Source: Carya illinoinensis
Lineage: Eukaryota; Streptophyta; Magnoliopsida; Fagales; Juglandaceae
Reading direction: 5' to 3'
DNA: 64,000 nt
NCBI RefSeq assembly: GCF_018687715.1
Contig: NC_056765.1
Span: forward strand, 12,514,001-12,578,000
The notes under the pieces: model-generated
Told to the model about the DNA's origin: nothing
Database searches by the model: none
Seen by the model: the letters and a program-made list of their open reading frames with translations, nothing else
Shown: positions 45,357-55,620 of the stretch, piece after piece
Layout of the letters: the number at the start of each line of letters is the position of its first letter
Position numbering within the stretch: the stretch's first letter is position 1
Program-made: the position numbers and the translations under genes

Positions 45357-46606
45357 TCTCCTCTTGACTTTTAGTATTAGTTAGCTGTTATCCTTCTATA
45401 TAAAATTCCGTGTTACTTGACCTTTTGCATTGCTTTAGTTTTTGGTGTCCCCATTTTCCTTTTGCATATCGGAGCGAACTACTTTGCCGCTTGAGTAGCA
45501 CAACTCCTAATGACCGCTAGTTACTCTTTTTTTTTTTAATTTTTCTCTTTATATGTTTTTAATATATTTAAATATTTTAAAAAATATATATATACCAATA
45601 CACTTAAAATCACTTCCTTAATGACTAAGTTAAAAAAAATTGCCATGCAGTACATTTGAGAAATACAACTTGGGAGGCAAAATAGTTTTTTCCTTTGTAT
45701 ATATATGTTATACGGCACAATATAATTGTAAACTCAACAGAATATTCATTTCATACATTATTAGTAACACATAAGGAATACCTTTCATTTATTTAACACA
45801 CATTTATATCAGTAAGGGTTAAATCAAATTTATAACTCTTCATCATGCTCTTGGGCAAGCTTGGATTTGTTTTGTTGGAAAAAAAATTTTCTATTGCTAT
45901 AACTAACCATGATAAGTGATATATATTTGTCATGTGAAAACCAATCTTACATTTACACTACTTTCTTGGCCTATTATTGAAGTATACAAGCATAGCTACC
46001 ACATTAGTATTATTAAGAAAGTTATAAGTTAGTAATGTATACTAACCCGTTTGTATTTCATGAGTTCTTTGTAGACACAAAACGAACTAACTACATGTTG
46101 CTTCTTAACTATCTCAAAAAATTTTGATTCATTTTATATTATTTATTTTTATTATATCAACAAGATACAAAATACTCTTTGTTCTATTACAATAAAAAAT
46201 ATTGGAATTAATTTTTAGTTACATATACGCTTAAAAAGTATAATAAAAAATAATATATATATATTTGATAAATGTAACATCTTTTTCAATTTTGGATTTT
46301 GCAAGGAAATTTAAAATTTTAAAAGTACAATCATTCTCCTTTCTAATTCCATTTCTTTGAATCTGCTTAAATGTTGTCATGTAACCTTACTTGTAAGGTA
46401 GTTATTCATATGTTCCGTAGCAGTGAATAAGCTCCTAGATAGAAAGTTTTGATATGTCTTTTTCTGGATGCTTGATTTTCATTGCAATGATAATAGATTC
46501 AATAACTACAATTATCCAATAATAATCTAAAAAAAAGGCCAATAATAAAATAGTTAACACATTATGTTTACTATTGGCCAAAACATGCAATAACTTCAAC
46601 CAAAAT
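45294..46606 (+). repeat. Array unit 7 (partial, carries the 220-bp insertion)
   Basis: It has the LTR-like block with the insertion at 45470-45690, then the minus-strand-frame region, and stops within it at AACTTCAACCAAAAT (46606). The RNase H tail of this unit is missing. Confidence 0.87.
45470..45690. mobile_element. Short insertion element, unit 7
   Basis: Same site and orientation as in units 2 and 3. It starts CGGAGCGAACTACTTTGCC and ends GGGAGGCAAAATAG. Confidence 0.65.
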
Positions 46607-46717
46607 TAACATGATATATATATAGAAACTATAGACTGTTGACCATTGCTCTTTTAACATGACTACAAACATTAAAGTGGACGGCTGAGGTTTAATCAAA
46701 ACTTTCACATAATTAAC

Positions 46718-47188
46718 ATGAATCAATTGAAGGTTAATTGCGATGGAGCATTGAACTGAAATATGAAGAAATCTAGACTGGGAGTCATTATCAGGGATGA
46801 CGGTGTTGAAGTTCACGTGGCTCTATATGCAAACATAGAGGCAAATTTACAACCCTTAGTAGCTGAAGCAATGACTTTGAGGAGGGGTATGTTGCTTTGT
46901 ACAGATTTGGGTTTCTCAAGTGTGCTATTTGAAGGTGATTGCAAGGAGCTAGTTACTATTATTTCAATATTTCCAACAAACTTTTCAGAGGCAGCTATTA
47001 TGATGCATGACATTAAGCAATTGATGCAAAATAAATGTGGTTGGCAAGTTTGCTTCAATTATAGACAAACCAATAAAGTAGCTCACATGTTGGCTAAATA
47101 TACACTTACTGTAAAGGGAGAACATGTTTGGATGGAGGAATGTCCCATACATGTATTGAATGTTGTGATGCATGATCATTGTAATTGA
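46718..47188 (+). pseudogene. RNase H-like (RVT_3) domain from a LINE, one in-frame stop
   Basis: Starting at ATG 46718, the frame reads LKVNCDGALN, a TGA stop (46757-46759), then in the same frame MKKSRLGVIIRDDGVE to the end. The plant RNase H-like signature is visible: Asp in NCDGA, Glu in LVAEAMTLRRGM, Asp in LFEGDCKELV and NYRQTNKVAHMLAKY near the end. Such domains terminate LINE ORF2 and many domesticated or stray genes in plants. An A run at 47219-47233 fits the 3' end of a 5'-truncated LINE. The single stop makes it probably inactive; translation from 46763 would lose the first Asp. Confidence 0.7.
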
Positions 47189-47218
47189 AGTTTATTAGTG
47201 AGAATTGTTATTCCATTT

Positions 47219-47233
47219 AAAAAAAAAAAAAAA
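47219..47233 (+). other. Poly(A) run ending the LINE fragment
   Basis: Fifteen A, about 30 bp after the RNase H stop codon. It marks the likely 3' end of a retroposed copy. Confidence 0.55.
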
Positions 47234-47381
47234 TCATATATCTGTAATTAGGATGCAATTGTTATCACCACATGTCATTAAAGCAATTTAATGCTCTAAT
47301 TGCTTCTCTAAGAGTTCCTTACAGGTTTTTGCTAGTATCTTATTTCCACGTTCATGTTAAGTTCACTTATAGGAAAGTATA

Positions 47382-50300
47382 TGTGACGCTCCCCAACCTT
47401 CGCTTGGGATAGAATGGAGACTTCGAATATCAAGACATGTAACATAAGATTGCATACTCTCATACATGATAGTTAACATGCAATGCATCCTATAAGTAAA
47501 ACTAGCATAATACAATATTCGCAACAGATTACGGGCGATTAAATAAAACTTATGCCATGATAACTAAAACATCACAATTAATTCGTATCATCATAAGTTT
47601 AAACCAAATAGTAGCATAATCTTAGTCCAGTTATTTATTATAAAAAGTCTCCAAAGCTAAATTAACTGCTTCATGCGTTCTAATACACGAAGGGTTAGGA
47701 CTATAAACATCAAGATGAGATCCAGTCTTTTCTTGAGATCTGACTCATATTCAATCAGTTGGATCCACTGGTCTATCTAGTCCATCATTATCGAGTCCTG
47801 ACACAATTTCTATCATTCCAAATAGTGGCTTCATAAGAGGTGAGATTTACTTGAAATCTCAATAAGTTAGATAACCAATATGCATGATGAATAATAAATA
47901 TGAAATGGATTTAATGTATCAATGTATGTATCCAATTCAAACTCCTTAACATTTTCAAAAAACTGAGACACATTTTCTTACAAAGAGCATTTTTCAATTC
48001 AATTGACAAAAATATTATAACATTTCATCAGTTTAGCAAGTCCTTCTTAATCATAGCATCATAACATATGGTATCGTCACGATTCCCCATATACATTGTA
48101 AGTACCGGCTGGCGACTATAGTACAACTTACGTTGAAACTACGTTATTTGCAGACTTACTCTTAATGCATTAGTAACATACTATAATATCATAACATGTA
48201 TACCCACTAGCCTTAGATGTCATAACATTTGATTTCATTCTGACATTCTTTAAAAAGACCCCATTTGAAGCGCATTGACTGTTCTTTGTCAGTTCAGAAG
48301 TTACTACTCCATTCCTAAATACTCCAGAATGGACAGAGAAGTTCCATTAGGATAATTTTCCATCCTAACCTTTGGGGTCGTGACAAAGTTATTTTCATAC
48401 TAAGTTTGAAAAATGTAGTTCATGATATGTGTGTATATATATAGCAAACTTTCATGTGAAAATGATATTTATATGCAATATGCTAAAAATGGTAAAAATA
48501 TCACATATCATGTAGGTATGTACGCAATGTGTCATGTAACATGATATTTTATGCTCAAAATGACAATTATAACATGAAAGTATATTTATCAATAAATCAT
48601 AAATAACTTATCAAGGTGTAAGTTAGAGAGCAACTTGCAAACTTCCTGAGTTTGGAAAATATCATAGCAGTTGAAATCAAATTTGTACTAAGTTAGGATT
48701 TATATCAAATTCGTATGAAAGATGTTCATAATCAAAAGGTTTCAAAAAATGAGTATTTACAAAAATACCCTTAAACTTTCAAAAATTGCCGCTAAGTCCC
48801 CAAAGTTTTTCATTATTTGCAAACAAAATTCAAATTTAGCTACGCTTCATGCACCTCATATTTTTCATATTCTAAAACCATTTATACCTTTAGAATTGTA
48901 AAATTCAAAGTGAAACTAGCTCAAACATACCCAACATGTGGCATGCACTCTAGTGTATGTCTGAGTGTGATTTCAATTATTAATCCCTATGAATGCAGGC
49001 TTATGCAATTTCTTTAATCATAAATAATCATTATATTCCTTAATGACATAATAAAAGCAAATTATTGGGTGAGCAAGTTCATACCAAGACTTAATCATGG
49101 CTAAAAACCTTTAATATTCATTAATCATCCATTAATCAAGCGTGATACTCTTAGCTTAAATCACAAATGTAGCTTTCAAAATTCACCCAAAACATATATT
49201 TTCATTATTATCCCAATCACAAGTTTTTCTAAATGCTCATTGATTAACCCTAGGTGAAATAAATCAAAACTCCATGCCTTAATCAACCATGCATGCTTGA
49301 TGATCAATACAAGCTAGAATTAAAACCTATCATGGCATGCTTCTAATCTCAAAATCAGACCTTCAATGATCATTCTGAGAAATTAATAAAACATATCAAA
49401 ATATGCTAAGACATGCCATAGCTAGAATTTTCACTTAAAACAATTTAAACACTTAATCCATTTTTAATGAACCCGATTTTGAATTAAGCATGGTAACATT
49501 TTGTAAACTCAATCAAAATTCACTTCAACACTTCAAAGCAAGAATTGACATGTAAACTAAGATCTAGGGCGAGAAAACTTACAATTTTTGTTGCCCACTA
49601 AAGCTTCCAATACAAGAACACCAAGAGTACTCAAACACTCATATCTTTCAGATTCTCTCTAAACTCTTAGGAGCAAGAACGCTTGCAATTATCAAGAGGA
49701 CCTTGGAATTGAAGTGTGGAGGAAATGTGGGAGGGTGGGGCTTTTTATAGGCAGCAATGAGGGAGGGGACGTTGGTCTAAGTTCAAACGGATTGGGAGAA
49801 GTCGGCGGTGGTGTAAGGAGGTGAGTTATCGACTTGCTTGCATCACCTTGTGCAGGTGAATATTGCCTCAAATCAAATGATTGGGGAGGGGACATTGGTA
49901 TAAGTTCAAAGGGATTGAGAGAAGTGGGTGGTGGTGTAAGGAGGTGAGGTTTCAACTTGCTTGCATCACCTTGTGCAGGTGAGTAGTGCCTCAAATCAAA
50001 TTATTTCCTCTATTTTTAGGTGTTGCCATGCAAGGATAGGGTGCAGGTGCTACCATGGTGCATCATTTAAATAAAAATAGAAGAAAATTTTTTATAAAAC
50101 CAAGCATGTAGCCAACAGGTTCAAGGATGACTTCTTTCGACAGTTTTGATCGTGGTCTTGACTCATCCTCTTGTCCTCTCTTCATGGCTATTTTGGGAAA
50201 GTCATGAGTCATTATTGGAAGGCTTTTTTAGGTGGTAAAAGGTGGGAGATTGGATGTTAAGTGATTATGAAGTAACAGCTCAAAGGGAAGAGGTGAAGGG

Positions 50301-51470
50301 GAGGAGGTTGCTGAATGAGGGTGGCTAGATGCCATTGGTTTGGTGTCTTCTTTGTGTGGGTAAATCAGGTAACTGCTCATGATGACCTTGAGGGTCTCTT
50401 GGGGATTGGGGGGTGATAGAGGTGGCGTGTGTTGGTGGCTCAACCATGGGCAGAAGTGAGGTTAAAATACAAACAACTTAGTTTCAATCCAATTAGTGTT
50501 TAGGTGCATTTGGTTTGGGATTTTTGGTTTGGTTCTTCAAACCAATTTCGTCCAAAACTTGGTCTGGTTTTAAATGGATGATATGAGGTGCTTAAAGACC
50601 ACATTTCCCTTGAAAAAAGGCACAAAAATCTTGGTCTAGGGGTTGTTTAGTCCATTGCACACAAGGACACACATGTATACCAATTGGTGTGGTTTTGGGG
50701 TTTTGATGTGTCATTACTCTAAATGATGTGTGGAGAGTTATCTACGGTTCTAATATGATCTAAGAATCATGCAATTGAATAATAAAACAAGAAAATTTCA
50801 TATCAAAAAGGCTAAAAGGATTAAGAACGAAAATTAAGCTCAAAACATGGTTAAAGAACACTAATCATGGGCAAGTTGATTGTGCTCTTAACCCAAATTC
50901 AAAACATAATTTTAAGTCCAAAGAATTACTTATGGTATAATATGGGTTTGAGAAAACCAATGGTATGGTGCATTGGGCTTAAAATAGAAGAGTGAAAAAA
51001 GGCAAGACAAGCCTTTGGGCCTTGTTGGGCTTAAAAAGGCCATGAGTGTGAGTTGATAGTTCATGGGCTTTGGATGTGAGTTGATGGGAAGCCTTTGTTC
51101 CAGATTTTGAGGGATTATGAGAGGTCTCAAGATCTACAAAGATGGAGTTTGAAAGGCTTGCCTTATCATGAATGGGTCATGGATCAAACATAACACCAAG
51201 TTAGGCCCAAAAGATCTCATGGCTTCCTCATACTTGGGCCAATTCTTTCAAAGGCTATCTTACCAAGACTTATATTCTTATGAGGCTTGGTTTAAGGCTT
51301 ATAAGTATTGCCCATTAATATCCTAAAGTTCTAAAGCCTTAATAGAATCACTCATGGGATTGCTTCATTAAACCACTTAGTCTTAACCTTCAAGCTTAAT
51401 AATTAATGACACTAAGTGCCATAGTCTAAATAAGTCTAGCTATCTCCAAAAAAATAATAATACTAGAATA

Positions 51471-51506
<36 letters not shown>

Positions 51507-51584
51507 ACACAAAATCATAAGCTTAAACTAAGGTTATTTAATGGTTAATCCTATTGGCCGCGGTTAATAAGGCGGGGTGTTACA
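47382..51584. mobile_element. 4.2-kb LTR-like element, TG...CA, target duplication GTATA/GCATA
   Basis: It begins TGTGACGCTCCCC and ends GGCGGGGTGTTACA. The ends are inverted relatives (reverse complement of the end: TGTAACACCCCGCC), as in plant LTRs. The flanks GTATA (47377-47381) and GCATA (51585-51589) match in 4 of 5 bases. No gag or pol was seen in 4.2 kb, so it is either a very long solo LTR or a non-coding element. It contains a 123-bp tandem duplication (49760-50005) and an AT run at 51477-51500. Confidence 0.6.
49760..50005. repeat. Two tandem copies of a 123-bp unit
   Basis: Copies start at about 49760 and 49883. Shared blocks: GGTGGTGTAAGGAGGTGAG, ACTTGCTTGCATCACCTTG and TGCCTCAAATCAAAT. 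About 90% similar. Both also give an open minus-strand frame, most likely by chance. Confidence 0.85.
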
Positions 51585-51589
51585 GCATA

Positions 51590-53548
51590 TATATATATAT
51601 ATATATTGTGCTTTATTTTCTTGCTATATAAGTTTGATCTTAATTTTATCCTTCTGTTTTGCCATATATAGTTGGAATGAATTAGTTCTAATGACATGCT
51701 TGATTCCTGGCTGGAGGGGAAAAGTGGAAGATCATCATGCAGATCAATTAACTTCTGAAGTCATGTGTTCAATGAACAAAAATAAACTCTCATTAAAACG
51801 CTAGAATCCAGGTTAATGACAATAAATGTAGTAGTTATATTATAATCCAATGTTATTCTAAATTCAAGCTTAAAAGAGTGATGTAAAGACCTATGTAGGC
51901 AGCTAGCACAAGACAACGTTAAGATCCCAGATGAGATAGTAGTATTTAATATAAAATCAAAATTTCATAACTCTCTCTCTCTCACAACATGCATTCATCA
52001 TGCATCAACGTACGTTTCAAACATATATGTCTGCTCTCATGCATGTACAAGCTAGCTAGGTTAAGTCCGTTACAGAAACGCATGCAACCTAATTAATTAG
52101 TTTGGAGTGTTGTATTTCAAAACGGATTATTTTGTATATGCGCAGCAGTTACAGTAATCCGTTTTATTCTGCCTTTTCCCTATATATTACTGATGCTCAA
52201 ACCGTACACAATGCTCAAATCCAATCCTTAATTACCGATCGAATCCCTTACTACATACGCTAGCTTGTGCATGCCTCGCGTGACCTGACTAGCTCCCACC
52301 ATTTCCCCCAACTTTGCTAATTAATAATGATAAAGTGGCTCTATATATACATGACGATTTCGGGTATTATATATATACACACACGTACGTACCCGAGTCA
52401 AATTTTGCAAATATATATACATACATATATATATATATATGTATGTGTGTATGTATGTGTACATGTACGCGCGAGAATGCACGAGCGCACAAGGTCGGCC
52501 CAAGGTACTAATTAGGCCACTTAAACTATTACCTAAGCCCCAAGCTTATACAAGGCCTCCAAAAATAGAAGTGAGATATTTTTATTTGAAATATATATAT
52601 ATATATATATATATAAAAGTACTTCATTAATATATTAAAAAAAAAACTTATAGAATTTCTATATTTTAGAATGGGGAAGGCCCCATTATTCTGAATCTTA
52701 TATTTAATACAATGAATAATTTTTATTTTAATATATATTTTATTATAATTAAAAATAACTTAAATTTTAACTTAGGCTTCAATTAATTGTGTTAGGCCGG
52801 CCTTACATATATATACACATATAACATGTTTAAGAAATTAAAAAATTTACATGCATCATGTACATTAATTAGTTTCATTTATTGGTATGTCACGAACAAC
52901 ATGATCTCATCAATGTCCCATCCCAACCCATTATCTTTGGACAATTGGACTTGGAATACAGTAATATTCTAGATATAAGATATATAGTATCTTGTTCTAC
53001 TCGAAGTCGGTTCATACTACCTTTAATTTCTTTATATCGATTTCCCTTATGTATTAAATAACAATATATATATCTTAGGTTAAATTTAATTGATATGGTT
53101 TCTTTAAAATTAGGTTCGTTTACATCTGACATGCATATGTCGAATTTTCCAATCTAATTTCAAAAAAGAGCCGAATGAAACCAAATGGAGGTTATGTACG
53201 TAAATGCATAAGCAAAGAGCTCGAGACGAGGCTAGCTAATTAGTATATGTGTAGTTGCGTGCATGATATATGTCGTGTGCTAGCTCTTTGTTGTTAGACA
53301 CTTGGCAGCCTTTGGAATCATATATAAGGCCTTAGGGTCGAGGTCTGGTGACGGCTAACTCTTTGCTCAACACCTTAGGCATGTTTTCAACTACGAGTTT
53401 TGTTGCACATAAGTCGGTATGTTAGTACATCACTAGTTATAGTACTACTGAGACCCATTATAATTTTAGAAAGACTAAAATACTAATATAATTTGCTTTT
53501 TAATATAGTTTATGTGAAAAACTTTCATATTCGCGATGTGTGTGTTTG
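51590..53548. other. Non-coding spacer with several TA microsatellites
   Basis: TA/TG runs at 51587-51606, 52423-52458 and 52588-52616. Short open frames rich in Tyr and Ile come from these runs and are not genes. CT runs at 51970-51985. Confidence 0.5.
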
Positions 53549-54560
53549 TTTTTTTTTTATTATTATAACAAGAAGGACTTTTTATTCCTCAAACTCAAAC
53601 ATTACAAATTTGAATCAACCCAAATAGATTGCGAAATACATTCCAGACTTGAATCCCACCAAATAATAAAATCCTCAATGTTCCATGCAAACCGAGCCAA
53701 TGCATAAATAACTCCATTAGCTTCTCGTCCCTTATGATGAAGAGACCAAGTTGGATACCTTTAAAACATGTTTTTGATTTCTTAAACCAAGTCACCCCAC
53801 AAAATTGTAGAATATCCTTCCTTTTCCAATTCTTGGATTGCTAACAAGGCATCAGACTCTACTCTTAGTTCTGTAATTCTAAGAGGTATACACACAATTG
53901 CAAGCCTCTTAAGATAGCTAGAAATTCAATCTCCAATAGATCGGCCACAGCAGGTTCTGATTTACTAGCAGCAAATAGTACATTTCCTTCATGATCGTGC
54001 AGCACAACACCAACACTAGACTTACATTGAGCACTAAATAGAATGCCATCAGTATTGAGTTTCAACACACCTACAGGGGGAGGCTGTCAATTGCATTTGT
54101 ATTTCTGTTTAGTCTTTATAGTCTCTGCTACTTCATTATGTTCCTGGTATAGAGTAAAAGCATGCTTCATGATGACTTGCTAAGTTGATAGAATATTTCC
54201 TTCATATATTTTTTTATTTCTTCTATACCAAAGCCCCCAAGCTAGAAGGAACAATCTCTCCAATTCACCTACAGCTCTTCTTTTGATAACAGATATAGCC
54301 ATTTGTGTAAACTAAATCCTCAATCGTTGTTGCTTCTTTTATTGAAGGAAAAAACTGCAACCAACAGTCAATGGTATAAGGACAATAGACCAGTGCATAG
54401 TTTAAATCTTCATATCTTCTGCTTGACACCAATGACACCTAACCTCTTCTATTACTCTTCTAGTCTTCAGATTCTTAAAAGTTAGAAGGATATTTTTTCA
54501 CTCTCCATGTATAAGGATATTTTTACACATTAGCGATGTGTTGATGTGTTAGATGTGGGA
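53549..54560 (-). pseudogene. 3' end of a LINE on the minus strand (zinc-binding and RNase H regions)
   Basis: Minus-strand reading: a zf-RVT-like CHWCQAED near 54430, RRAVGELERLFLLAWGLWYR then RNKKIYEGN at about 54190-54280, and LKLNTDGILFSAQCKSSVG then VVLHDHEGNVL at 53930-54065. After a shift, NGVIYALARFAW lies at about 53700. This is the standard end of plant LINE ORF2. There are multiple stops and frameshifts. A T run at 53550-53559 on the plus strand corresponds to its poly(A) tail, so the 3' end is kept and the 5' part is truncated. Confidence 0.75.
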
Positions 54561-55249
54561 AAAAATAATAGATTTTCTCTCCAGCTATGGAGACTTGGGT
54601 CCTTGCAGGGATTTTACTGATTGCCACAACAAATATGGAATTGCATCAAACAAGTTATATGAGAAAATAAGGCTTATGGGCCTACTAAATTAACCTAATC
54701 CATCCCGTATCCACTGGTCAAATCAATGGAGATCGAGTTGTAGTGATTCATGACGATTCTTACAGTCTGTTTAGTGGATTGAAATATCATAGCCAATTAG
54801 GACACCAGCTTGCACCTAGTTTGTCATTTTGGGAAGGCCAATGCGCATGCATGGAGAAACACACGACTCTCTTAGCTACATACTTTTAAGAAATAGAGGA
54901 CATAAATATTCTTCTTCACGTAGAAATTAAAGCTTGAGGAAGCATGGATGTGACAAAGAGTGCATGCATGTGTCCCACACAAGCCATTGGCGACAGCTAG
55001 CGTGCCATCACTTGTGCCGCGGGTAGTTTGACAATTATATTCCATTTACGATAGGCAGTAGTACTACTGCATGATCTGGCTAACTTCCATGCGTGAAGAA
55101 TTTGGGGAATAGAAGAGGAACAGGCTTTGAACTGTTCATGATCAGATACAGCTAGCAAGATGGAGAAAGAGCATGGGACTTAAAAGATGGTCGAGACCAA
55201 ATAAAGAAAGGACAGGGAGTGACGAGTGAGGGAGAATCAAAAGAGAAAT
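54561..55249. other. Non-coding spacer
   Basis: No gene or bounded repeat was recognised. Confidence 0.45.
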
Positions 55250-55620
55250 GATTTTATTATAATGAGATATTACACAAATAAATTTATAAACTCACGTATT
55301 AATTTAACGTGGTATGTTAATAAGATGTTATAATATTATTTTTAAGAATAATATTACGTACAGTCTCCATTTGGAGATTGCAATACAGGTATAGATAATT
55401 TTATTTTTAAAAATTTTTAAAATTAATAAAATATCTCACTTAAAATAATATTTTTTTCTCTTTTAATAAAAGACCTATACATACAATCTCTACTTGAAGA
55501 CTGTAAATAGAATTTTTCTATTTTTAATATAAAATAAATTTAATGTAATATATAAAATGATATTAATTTATGAATTTATTTTTATAAAATTTTTTTATAA
55601 TTATAACACTTCTTAAATCA
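55250..55620. mobile_element. Nested-hairpin MITE-like element
   Basis: An inner inverted pair is formed by CAGTCTCCATTTGGAGATTG at 55360 and the reverse complement of CAATCTCTACTTGAAGACTG at about 55480. An outer pair is formed by ATAAATTTATAAACTCACG and ATTTATGAATTTATTTTTAT. A GAGATATTAC-type AT-rich non-coding core. It could be one MITE inside another. Confidence 0.5.

Larger units (their letters stand above)
32683..46606 (+). repeat. Tandem array of seven diverged units of about 1.7-2.0 kb
   Basis: All units run in the same direction, with start points near 32683, 35451, 37431, 39318, 41095, 42754 and 45294. Each complete unit holds, in order, a short tail of a copia reading frame (GCAACTCGATTCAATGAGGA), an LTR-like block with GACATGATCTCCTCTTGAC, TTTCGGTGCCCC and AATACAATATTCATTTC, then about 700 bp containing a conserved minus-strand frame. 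A part with repeated GGCGA/TCGCC words follows, and last the copia RNase H C-terminus. Units differ by many substitutions and indels, so amplification is old. The sixth unit has a solo LTR and a deletion; the last stops at 46606. Confidence 0.9.

Noticed and set aside
32683..46606. Interpretation as a chain of complete copia retrotransposons
   Set aside because: No RT, integrase or gag motif was found in any unit, and the spacing of RNase H tails (1.7-2 kb) leaves no room for them.
49692..50443. Pro/Ser-rich minus-strand frames resembling a proline-rich protein
   Set aside because: They come from the 123-bp tandem pair and flanks within the gene-free LTR-like element; unphased and interrupted.
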